NCBI RefSeq assembly: GCF_003573695.1
Contig: NC_039365.1
Span: 83,865,089 to 83,929,088 of the forward strand
Origin: Papaver somniferum
Taxonomy: Eukaryota; Streptophyta; Magnoliopsida; Ranunculales; Papaveraceae
Direction of reading: 5' to 3'
Length of the DNA stretch: 64,000 nt
Part shown: in pieces, positions 32,401 to 42,480 of the stretch
How positions within the stretch are numbered: the first letter of the stretch is position 1
Layout: the number at the start of each line of letters is the position of its first letter
Translations under genes and position numbers: made by a program
Notes under the pieces: model-generated
What the model was told of the DNA's origin: nothing
Seen by the model: the letters and a program-made list of their open reading frames with translations, nothing else
Databases searched by the model: none

Positions 32401-33531
32401 AACTTTGATATTCAACTTCCCTTCATTCACCACTGGATGCACTGAGTTATCAGCGGTAACAATAGCTCGTCCTCCATCATGTCTACGAACTGACGAAAGT
32501 AAAGATGCATCTCCAGTTGCATGATGAGAACAACCAGAGTCTACAATCCATTCCTTTTCATAATCAATAGAAACATTTCCATGACACAAATTCTTAATTT
32601 CTTTTACTTCAGTAGTTTCAATTGAAAAACATTGCTCCCACTTTAGGTTATCTTCTAGCTTCTCATGAACTGCGTTTGCCTTTTCATCCCCAAGTTTTTC
32701 AAAACATCTATCTTGGGCATGACCTCGTCTTCCACACCTAGTGCACTCAAGCCATTCTTCAGGTTTTGTACGATAGAATCGTGATACGTGATTAGGCTTT
32801 CCACACTTGTAACACTTGACAATTTTGTTCATCTCACCATTATCTTACTTTGGTTTCTCTTTTGTAAAAATTACATCTTCTGAACTTTGCTTTCCTGACA
32901 TTTGTTTCATTAATGCTTCATGGTTACAAAGAATATTTTCTAACTCAATGATGGATGGTTGAGTTGTCCACCCTTGTACCGAAGAAATAAAGGGCATGAA
33001 CTCCTTTCTTAAACAACGAATGATATGACGTCGCATCCGAGCTTCACTAATTGGATCATTGTCATCTAATTATGAAATTTCATAGCAAAGATTTTTTACT
33101 TTCAGAAATAAATCAGAGATAGACATACCTCCTTGACTTAATGTCACAAGCTCATTCTCAAGAAATTGAAGTTTGGCGATATCCTTCTTTATATTTAACC
33201 TTTTAAGATCATCCCAAATTTCCTGCGGAGACGTCTCATTACGAACATGATCAATATAATCCTTACTTATTGATGTCCTCAAGGCATACAAAGCTTTTCC
33301 GCACTTTATTTTCCATTTTTTTCGTGCTTCAGCATTCTTGTCAGGAATAGCTTCACCAGCATCAACTGCTTCAGCATCCTCTTGAGTTTCTGCAGGCATA
33401 ACTTCATCTCCACTTACAAGATCCCATAAATCTTGACCCTGTAGATAAGCTTCCATACAAAGACTTCAATACTTGTAGTTATTACCTACAAGGTTCTCCA
33501 CACAAGATTGAGCAGAATTACCACTATTCAT
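29422..33531 (-). pseudogene. Copia Gag-Pol polyprotein, one frame with eight stop codons
   Basis: From the ATG at 33531 one frame runs 4.1 kb without any frameshift, broken by stops at 33466, 33070, 32845, 31519, 31198, 30592, 30571 and 30508. Domains in order are as follows. Gag (33531-32850) has MEAYLQGQDLWDLV. The CCHC region (about 32810) is CYKCGKPNHVSRFY, where the last Cys is Tyr-flanked and degenerate, followed by CTRCGRRGHAQDRC. Protease has WIVDSGCSHHATG (about 32545). Integrase has HARLGH and CQGCQFGK, then the DDE core. RT has KARLVTRGFSQ and LLYVDDMIITG. RNase H has FVDADWASD and ALSSTEAEYVA. Two integrase catalytic positions are altered: the middle Asp reads Glu in RTENGGEY, and the final Glu reads Lys in QNGVAKRK. 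The lineage is Tork/TNT-like by motif style. Confidence 0.92.
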
Positions 33532-33647
33532 CTTGACAAACAATAAACAAAAAAACAAGTTTCTCTTTCAGACAAAAAAAAAAGAAAAAAAAAAAGAAGC
33601 TAGACTTCTCTTTCAGGAAATTTATCAAACAGGTTTCACTCAACCTT

Positions 33648-33659
33648 GCTCTGATACCA
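33648..33659 (-). promoter_or_regulatory. Primer binding site, initiator tRNA-Met type
   Basis: On minus it reads TGGTATCAGAGC exactly, next to the 5' LTR end. It is complementary to the 3' end of initiator tRNA-Met, the usual plant copia primer. Confidence 0.92.
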
Positions 33660-34019
33660 TAACACAAATAAGGCTATGATAAACAAAGACAAGAATCAAG
33701 GAAAAAAATAATACAACAAGATAATTTCTCTTAAACAAGTAGTAGTAATCGATATAAAACTCTTCTACAAAGTCAGGCCTTATATAGGCTTCAAAATACT
33801 AGAAAAAGAAATCAACAAAACTAGGAAACAAACCAAAAAACAGAAGTAAAGCCTAATTAAGATGCAAGCAAGAAAATTCTAGGACAAACTATATTAAGAA
33901 CCATATTAGAATTAGGAGAAAACGACTAACTCATTGTCGGTAGGAAATTAAAACGACTAACTCATTGTCGGTAGGAAATTCTTCGTGTCAGGATCTGTAA
34001 GAGGCACTATTTCTCGACA
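33660..34019 (-). repeat. 5' LTR of the copia element (360 bp)
   Basis: It matches 28893-29343 and 35241-35665 but has a single copy of the 88-bp unit and two copies of the 31-bp unit. Its outer edge does not meet a GGGAG target copy. It meets a further 100 bp of element-internal sequence. Confidence 0.9.
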
Positions 34020-34123
34020 CTCCCCCTTAGTGCCAACTTACGATCAATTATACCAAGATCACTTCTGAATTGTTCGTGTCAGGATCTGTAAGAGGCACTA
34101 TTTCTCGACCCTCCCCCTTAGTG
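34020..34123 (-). other. Extra fragment of copia 3' internal sequence at a recombination junction
   Basis: CTCCCCCTTAGTGCC and the following ~95 bases match 29344-29447, the element's 3' internal end, although this side should be host DNA. The fragment stops at AGTG (34120-34123), exactly where the second MITE copy begins. AGTG is shared by the element (29444-29447) and by the MITE target duplication AAGTG (27768-27772). Confidence 0.85.
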
Positions 34124-34377
34124 AAGAGAAATTTTTTGATGGGTGCATTTTTTGAAGGGGGAATGGGGGACCAATGATATGTTGACACATATCTTTGATT
34201 CCCATGAATTATGTTTCCAAAAATACAAACACAAATTAAGACAACAGATTTTCTCTCCAAAAATACATTTTTTTTTGTATTTCTGGAAACATAATTTATG
34301 GGAATCAAAGATATATGTAACATATCATTGATCCCCATGCCCCCTTCAAAAAACGCCCCCATCAAAAATTTTCTCTT
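34124..34377. mobile_element. Foldback MITE, copy 2 (254 bp)
   Basis: It is a second copy of 27773-28027 with a few differences. The right flank AAGTG (34378-34382) is kept. The left flank is AGTG from the copia element, because the duplication boundary falls here. Confidence 0.82.
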
Positions 34378-34382
34378 AAGTG

Positions 34383-35235
34383 AAGATGGGTTTGTCATAT
34401 GGGGTGTTCTTGGTTGGGTTATTAAAAGAGAAGTTTAAGACAATAGCGGCTGCAATGACAAAGTATTGAGAGAGTTCAGTGGATACAGGAAAGGGATTGT
34501 GACTGAGCTTAGTAATCCAATGTCTTCTCACGGAGATTGAACGATACAGTGATTAAATAGTTCAATTTGATGGTCTGTTTGAAATTGAAACTCAATTTTC
34601 AAAAAAAAAATCGAGTAAATTGATTTTCAGTTTTGAAATGATTGATCAATACCATATTTGCTTTCTGAGAAGAAGAGGGATGGGTGGTAAATGGATTTTA
34701 GCCGACCCGAAACCTCATCTTCTCTACCCGATACAATGCAAGAACATTGGTTTTCAGGAAAACGGGGTTTTTCTGTTAGAGTCTGAATCATCCGATTAAT
34801 GTAATGTTTTTTTCTAGGAAGTTTGTACTGCAAATATATTTATTTGACTGTGTTTGATCGATATCCAAGATCAATTTTATGAATAGTCTTGATCTGTTTC
34901 TTAAATTCCAGAAATTTGAAATTTTTTGATGTTTTCTGTACAAAAATCGTGACGGACAAAATTGCAGTAAGTCATCACATATAAGGATTCCCTTCGGTCG
35001 TCCAACTATGAATCGGTTTAAGTTTGATTTTGATTTTTGACAGCGATTTTTATATCCATCCGGCGTCAATTGCATCACTGCTTTTACAGTGACTGGATTG
35101 AGATTTTGGGGATGAACAGTTGTGACTGAAATTGGGTCTCAAAGAAGTTTACCAAAGAATAATGAATTTGTTGGCTTGGTTTAGTGATAGTTTGTATTGT
35201 GAACTGTGAAATTAGTGATTTGAGAAATTGAATTA
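34383..35235. other. Flanking segment, copy 2 of the large duplication
   Basis: It is the near-identical repeat of 28033-28887, with differences such as G/A near 34506 and 34566. Like copy 1 it leads directly into a GGGAG target and an LTR. Confidence 0.8.
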
Positions 35236-35240
35236 GGGAG

Positions 35241-35665
35241 TAACACAAATAAGGCTATGATAAATAAAGACAAGAATCAAGGAAGAAAACAATACAGCAA
35301 GATAATTTCTCCTAAACAAGTAGTAGTAATCGATATAAAACTCTTCTACAAAGCCAGGCCTTATATAGGCTTCAAAATACTAGAAAAGGAAATCAACAAA
35401 ACTAGGAAACAAACCAAAATAGTAATCGATATAAAACTCTTCTACAAAGTCATGCCTTATATAGGCTTCAAAATACTAGAAAGGGAAATCAACAAAACTA
35501 GGAAACAAACCAAAAAACAGAAGTAAATCCTAATTAAGATGCAAGCAAGAAAATTCTAGAACAAACTATATTAAGAAGCATACTAGAATTAAGAGAAAAC
35601 GACTAACTCATTGTCGGTAGGAAATTCTTCGTGTCAGGATCTGTAAGAGGCACTATTTCTCGACA
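35241..35665 (-). repeat. Solo LTR of the copia family with intact target duplication
   Basis: It is flanked by GGGAG at 35236-35240 and 35666-35670, the same target as the full element's left side. It has two copies of the 88-bp unit and one of the 31-bp unit. A solo LTR with both target copies is the product of recombination between the two LTRs of one insertion. Confidence 0.9.
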
Positions 35666-35670
35666 GGGAG

Positions 35671-37545
35671 GTGAGATCAAGATATTACATATGGATGACA
35701 TTTTCTATGCATGTTGGATTGTTTGATTGAATGGAGGATAGTCGCCGGAGTTGTTTACATGGATAAACGCTTCAGAAGATAATAAAGAGAAGTTTGATGT
35801 GATCTGAAGATAGGGATAATTTGAGCTATTTACAGTCGGTGGTGAGATTTGAAGGACAAAAAATAAAGAGGGAGTCGGTGTTGAGGCTGAGTTTGATGGG
35901 CGATCGCTTTGGTGGTTGTCTCGATTACCCTCGGTGGGTCTTGTCAATAAATTGGTGTTGCACGGTAGTTTCTGTATAGTGGAAGCTCTGGAAAAAAAAA
36001 AAGAGTTGCAGCTAAAGTTAGCTTGTATTGAATGATTTTCTATGTGTGTTTGAGTTTAATTGGACATGTTCTTCATAGCGGAAAATCAGTAGAGAAGATA
36101 AGCTGCTGCCGAGATATGGGTTATGAATGCAGGTGGTTTAAGTGATACTAGAATTTCAGTAAGGATAGAAGTGAGTCAATGAAGACCCTTGTGTGGTTGC
36201 AGCTGATTTTGATGGCAAACAAGGAAGAATTTGGGATTGGTTTTGATTCCAATTCTCAACAGAACAATCGCAAAATAATATGGTTGTAGCTGATTCTGGC
36301 GGTGAATAATTATGTCGAGTAAGAACAACAAGGAAGCGAAGGAAAATGGTTCCTGAAATGGGTGTCATTGCATTGGTATTTTGATTTTTCATGCTGATTC
36401 CATACAGGTGGCTTTCAGTCATTTATAACTCATTTCAACTTGCGACGAGTTAGTATTTAACAACCGGTAGCCGTTAAATTGAAAAAACCGGATGTAAAGT
36501 GAAACTGGGTGTATTTTAACAATTATCAAAATAACGGGTGTATTTTTGTAACTGCTAATCCCACGGGGTGCATTTTTATCAAAATCCCCAAAAATTATCA
36601 ATGGTGAAAACCCCTTTTTAACTCCAATAGTCGAGTTTTTCTTTATATAAAATTATCATCTTTATCTACTTGTTTAGCTTAATTAGATCTGATTTTAGTT
36701 CAATACGTTAAATTTAACTAACAAAGTATATATCACAATTTTGAAATCGTACATCACCATGAACGTTATGGAGCTATTGGTGTTGCACAACATCGATATG
36801 TATTTTGAACACGATCAAGAGTACAAACACTTGATATGCATCAGAAGGGATTTACACCAATTTCGTACATACCATTTTATCTTCATCAAGATATAGTTTT
36901 TCTACAATGAACATACAATTGCATTATTTCAATAAGGCTTAATGAATCTCTGCCCTAGTAGCATGCTCTCAAGCATACCCAAACTAAGTTTTTTGCTATA
37001 TAAGCCCAGTTAGTATTTCGGTCATCATCCACTTAAAACAGGATCTCAGCACCACAAATTCAACCTAGGGTTTCGCACACACGCGAAGTTTTTCATGCCC
37101 ATACATTCAATACTCTCAAGCACAGATCAAAGGAACCCGCGAGTCCGAGGTCTCTTCCACGACTGGGGACAGACTACCTATGCACGGCCTCAACTCAACA
37201 ATCACGCTTAATATTCACCACAAACAAGTCTACGCAATCAAAATTTTCATGCAAGGTGATATCTTCTCGAAACTCGTTCCCTAGTAAAGGTAACATATGA
37301 GTCAACAATAATCGATAAGTTAACTCATTTCCTTGGTCATACTAAGAGGAAAAGCCGAATAATCCGCATAAAAGTGCTTATCATCTAAATATATTCACCA
37401 TGAAACACTTATAGTTCCATGCTGAGTATGGCACTTAACGTAGATGGTAATTCTTCGACCAAATGAGAAAAAGTCAAGGATCTACTGGGAAGATACGGGT
37501 TAATAAGCTTAGCTTTGGCACAAGCCACGGCGGCACGACTATTAG
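35671..37545. other. Anonymous sequence right of the solo LTR
   Basis: This was the right-hand neighbour of the copia insertion site. Short minus-strand frames at 35705-35947, 36156-36422 and 36419-36601 have no recognisable domain. At about 36500-36600 the words GGGTGTATTTT/GGGGTGCATTTTTATC recur, as in terminal parts of some DNA transposons, but no inverted partner was found. From about 36700 the style changes to LTR-like AT-rich sequence. Confidence 0.35.
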
Positions 37546-37811
37546 GACATCCTCATGAGGTTATGTTCACTGGTCCATGCTCATGAGGCCGCACTCATTA
37601 TGTCATGCTCATTAGGCCATGCTCACTAGGACGCGCTCATTTGGTCGTGCTCGTGATGCCGTGGTTAATAGGCTATGCTCATTAGGCCACGTCCATAAGG
37701 TCGTGCTCACCAGGTCAATGTCATGAGGTCGTTCTCACTAGGCCACGACCATGAGGCTATGCTCATTATACCGCGATCGTGAGGCCGTGATCACTAAACC
37801 ACGACTGCTGG
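37546..37811 (+). repeat. 14-bp minisatellite, 19 units
   Basis: The units share the consensus GYCATGCTCATTAG, and 15 consecutive ones from 37588 on are exactly 14 bp with no phase slip. Three near the start are 13-15 bp. Units differ by up to half their bases, so the array is old. CATGCTCAT is the most stable core. There are no spacers, so it is not a CRISPR array. Fourteen is not a multiple of three, and no ORF runs through it. Confidence 0.9.
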
Positions 37812-39016
37812 GCTGCGATCTCTTACACGTCTAACTTATTCAACTGAGGAAAAACGTACAATCTGATTCATAGAGAGAAGTTAAAACTTTCAAACCCTCA
37901 AAAAGCCTCACCCATATGAGCCTCACTCAGTAGATCCATACGACTAACTCCTAGTACACTCCCACGATACTCACTGGTCATATATACTGCTAAATATCAC
38001 GACTGCTAGTGACGTCTCTGCGAGACACGCTCTTAATATCTTCTCTTTACGTTTATGGACATGATTGCAGCTAATCCCATGAGTCTGAGCATCTTGAGTG
38101 TAATTCAATCGTGATTTGATCCACAGAGTAACCCTCGTGGGGATGCTAATGGATTACTCCTAGTAACGTCCCCGCGATATTATTGATCACGTTAACACAC
38201 TCCCTAGTATCGTAAAAAAACGAGCCACTCTCATCAGACACTAGCCTCATCCCCAGACTCATAAGCATGCTCATAACTGGCCATGAGTCTGTCCCTTGCA
38301 AAATTGTTCAAAATATGCAACAAATTGTACACAAACTTCTCAGATACTTCTCATCAAGGGGACCCATAAAAGAGGAATTCGGCCACAAACCATATGTCAC
38401 CGGCCATGCATGAATACATAAGGGTTGACGCTCAACTGAAGCTGATATGTGTCTCACACATAATTCACATGTTATGTTATTTTATGCTCCCCTTACGATT
38501 CATACTAGTCATAATGCGCAAGCCAGAGAATTCTCACCTCATTAATATCGACTATAGAAAGTATTTCTACCTTGATAATACTTACTACATGATGTCTAAC
38601 TCAGTCATATACAAGAGGGACATGTGTGATGAATAGCCAGTTGTATCTCTTAACACTAAAGAGAACAGTCGGTCGAAGGGGTTATGAGAATCAAGGGATG
38701 ATGAAAGTTTATCATACCCATCATTCTTATCTTTCGAACTTAAGATCAGAAAATTTAGCTATCAATATGTCGTCGATCGTCCCTGCTAAACACAACTCCT
38801 AGATTATTCTTTAGTAACCAAATATCTACTTTGATCTCTCTCTTCTTTCTGCTTCCCTTCTGAAATACAACTTGATCCCTTCATCTTGTAGCTGAAGCAG
38901 TCTTTATAAGTCCATAAATTTGGTTGAGGAAAAGTTTGTCAGGGCTCAACTATCTAAAACTCAAGTTAACACCTTAAAAATCATTTCTACCCTCTCGCTC
39001 AATGTGAGGTACCTAC
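37812..39016. other. Anonymous sequence between minisatellite and copia-like LTR
   Basis: It has no gene-like ORF (38394-38636 is open but unrecognised). Many CACTC/ACTCAT words recur, as in the preceding array. It may be part of an unidentified LTR or retroelement tail, but no paired repeat exists in the window. Confidence 0.3.
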
Positions 39017-41502
39017 TGAAAATGCGGGGGTCTAACAACCACACCCAACAATTCAACTAGACAGTCAGACTCAATCTATAGTAAAGTATATCAAAGAGTT
39101 TAAATATCTCTAACTATCAATTCAATCCACAATCAGCAAATAGAAATATGCGAGCCCGATTAAATATAAGAGGATCAACTTGAACGGTACCAAAGACCAA
39201 TATTCAAGTGTCAATCAATGCAAATCAACAACACAAGGTTGGATATTCTAATTGATTGTTCTTAACGCACAACTTGTGATATTTCAATTATATAACAAAA
39301 TATAATGCGGAAAAGAAATAACACAGACACCATAATTTTGTTAATGAGGAAACCGCAAATGCAGAAAAACCCCGGGACCTAGTCCAGTTTGAACACCACA
39401 CTGTATTAAGCCGCTGCATACACTAGCCTACTACCAATTAACTTCGGACTGGACTGTTGTTGAACCCTAATCAATCTCACACTGATTCAAGATACAGTTG
39501 TGCTCCTTATGTCTCTGATCCCAGTAGGATACTGCGAACTTGATTCCCTTGGCTAATCTCACCCACAACTAAGAGTTGCTACGACCCAAAGTCGAAGACT
39601 TGATAGACAAGTTTGTCTCACACATAAAAGTCTATATGATTGAATAAATCTGTATCTCACAGAAATACCCAAGAGTTTTTTTTCCGTCTTTTGATAAATC
39701 AAGGTCAACAAGAACGAATTGATAAACCAGGCTTATATTCCCGAAGAACAGCCTAGTATTATCAATCACCTCACAATAAACTTAATCGACTAGCGAAACA
39801 AGTTATTGTGGAATCACAAACGATGAGACGAAGGTGTTTGTGACTAATTTTGTATCTTGCCTATCGGAGATATAAATCTCAAGCCAATTTTACAATTGCA
39901 CTCAATCACGATAGAAACATCAAGATCAGATCACGCAACAACAAAGATAATAGTTGGGTCTGGCTTCACAATCCCAATGAAGTCTTCAAGTCATTAACCT
40001 ACATGGTCTCGAGAAGAAACCTAAGGTTAAAGGAGAATCGACTCTAGTTATGCAACTAGTAACACACAAGAGGTGTGAGGATTAGGTTTCCTAGTTGTTA
40101 GGGTTCTCCTTTATATAGTTTTCAAATCAGGGTTTGCGGTCCAAGTTACCTTAGTAACAAGGCATTCAATAATCAGCGTTAGATGAAAAACTTGATTCAA
40201 CCAAGATAATATCTTTCAATCGTTAGATCAAACTTAGCTTGTTACACACAAATGAAATATACCCTCATTTAGGTTTATGTAACCGTACCCAAACGTGTAC
40301 ACCATGTTGGTTCACAAATAGTTAACCGAGTTTAGCCATATGATTACTCTCATATCAACCTTACTCATCTTAACCATAACTAGTTCAAATGACTCAAATG
40401 AAACTAGTTAAAGAGTTGTTCAATTGTTATATTATCATAGAATTTATATCAGAACACAATTGAAGAAAAATCATTTTGATTCACTCGAATAAATACATGA
40501 ACATTACAGCCACAGTTTGCAAAGATTGCATTCCTTATTGATAAATGTTTAGGTTCATGTACAACCGATTTTAGAAAGTAACCTACTCAAGTATGCGTAC
40601 TTAAGTAACCGGATTTGAGTTTGTTTTAGTTTTCAAACTCAGCAGAAATTCACGGACGTGAACTTTCCGCCAGTATGCGTATGGGTACGCGTACTTTAGG
40701 TAAGCGAATGAGTTTGGTTTTGGTTTTCAAACTCAGCAGAAATTCACGGACGTGAACTTCCGACAGTATGCGTACGCGCGGGTGTATATACTTACCCAGT
40801 CTCCTACAACCTTTTTGTATACACACAAGTATGCATACTTTAGGCTCCCCGTTTTGGATTTATACACTAATGTGCGAACACACTATGCTTATATCCAAAG
40901 ATGGTTACAAGATTCTAAATTCTTTATTTCAATCATTGAAACATTCTTCTATAATGATAATAGCCGTTTTCACACACTATTAGCATCAAAGCAATTTACA
41001 AGATATTGAAATAATTATTATAGAAACATTCTAAGCCTATATCAAACGATTGTATCACACAAACCATGTAAGATGTTACTCGGAAATTTTCTCATGATAT
41101 AAGATGAACTTGGTCGAAGCGAAACCTTAGCAACACATATTCCGAGAAATATGTAAGCGAGATATACTCAGCTCGAAATCTCAAATGTGTATAAAGAAAA
41201 CTATATCGTAACACGACTTATGTCTCAATATAGGAGATAGAGTATAAATAGACTTTCTAAGTGATAGATGAGTTCAAGTCTTTACATACCTTTTGTCGAA
41301 GAAGTTGCACAAGCTCCCCTTAGTAGTTCTTCGTCTTCAAATGATGAACTCCGTGAAAACTAAGCTCAACTACACAGTCTATGTCCTAGTCCGAGACATC
41401 TATAAATAGGATAGAAATCAAGACTTATAGTTTTGATCACTAACATTGACACACATGCTTGAGATAGCAACGGATGCGATTTCGACCGAGCAGTGCTCTA
41501 AC
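39017..41502 (-). repeat. LTR of a large copia-like element, minus orientation
   Basis: On minus it begins TGTTAGAGCACTGCTCGG at 41502 and ends GCATTTTCA at 39017. On minus, just upstream (41503-41515) is AAAGGGGGAGATT, a polypurine tract, so this is a 3' LTR. It shares the TTTTTCTGCATTTGCGGTTT block (about 39353-39373 on minus) and the TTGTTAGACCCC end with 21258-23325. ORFs inside (40752-41009, 40768-40983) are unrecognised and probably meaningless. Confidence 0.65.
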
Positions 41503-42480
41503 AATCTCCCCCTTTGTCAATTTTAATGACAAAACTATCAATACATATGGATTACAAAATAAATAAAAATTGTAGCTTCTCATCCAAATGCTTGATCTCC
41601 TTGGAATCTTTAACTCGACTCGAAATCTTCGTCACTTCTAAGTACTCCATGATCCTAAAGTTTGTAAGTTCAGCATCATAGTTGTTGAAGATCCGTAGCG
41701 ATAACAATGAGAAAACAAAGTGCTCACAATCATTGTTATACAGTGTCATAGTATTATTACACAACAACAAAGTTCAATTGTATCACAACTTTGACAACAA
41801 TACTATGGTGATATGTATCACTCCCCCTTAGTCAATACTTCATATCACCATGAAAACTACTCCTATTTACATAATGATCCGTAAATCATATGTATTTGTA
41901 GTATCACACTACACATTTATTCTCCCCCTTTTTGTCAATGTAAATTGGCAAAGGTACGAAAACTAGTGGGATCCTCATGAAATTTTCATAGAGATACTTC
42001 ATGACCAAAAGAGAATACTATATCAACTTATTTAGATGCCATCATAAAACCGAAGCTAAATATTTTCATCAAGGAGTTTATAAAGATACAAGATAACCCC
42101 TTTAATATTCCACAGCCACACTCCCCACAAAGATTTGGCAATTAAGCACCAGTTCAAAAAGAACTCTCCCCCATAAAACGTCATTCCTGAAAGAACAACA
42201 AAGGCGACCTTACTGTTACAAGAAAAGAAGGATTTCTTTGGACATAACCAAATCACATGAAAACATGAATTTGAATCCAAAGTATTCAATTGAATTGACC
42301 ACAAAGAATCCATGATTAATCCAATTGAAATGCACAACTAAATTAACCACAAGAAAACCCATGATTAATTCAATCGGAATTACACAACTAAATTAACCAC
42401 AAGAAAGTGATAAATTCAATTGGTCATGCTCGTCATAAGAGAACTTACGGAGCAACAACTAAACTGACCACAAGAGAATG
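41503..42480 (-). other. 3' internal region of the minus-strand copia-like element
   Basis: It contains three further C-rich CTCCCCCTTA/CTCCCCCTTTTT motifs (about 41820, 41930, 42167), which are PPT-like on minus. At 42285-42480 there are three to four degenerate copies of a roughly 58-bp unit with ACTAAATTAACCACAAGAA. No ORF is recognised. It is cut at 42481 by the head of another LTR in the opposite orientation. Confidence 0.5.

Larger units (their letters stand above)
28893..34019 (-). mobile_element. Tork/TNT-like Ty1/copia retrotransposon, minus strand
   Basis: In element orientation it starts at 34019, with LTRs at 33660-34019 (5') and 28893-29343 (3'). It has a tRNA-Met primer site at 33648-33659, a gag-pol region in copia order (gag, protease, integrase, RT, RNase H) and C-rich PPT-like tracts before the 3' LTR. 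Left-hand target copy GGGAG lies at 28888-28892. The partner on the right is found not beside this 5' LTR but beside the solo LTR at 35241-35665. The two LTRs differ in length (360 versus 451 bp) and by many transitions, so the element is older than the Athila-type one. The copy is dead (see polyprotein). Confidence 0.92.

Noticed and set aside
37546..37811. Possible CRISPR array
   Set aside because: Units are adjacent with no spacers and diverge strongly, and this is plant nuclear DNA.
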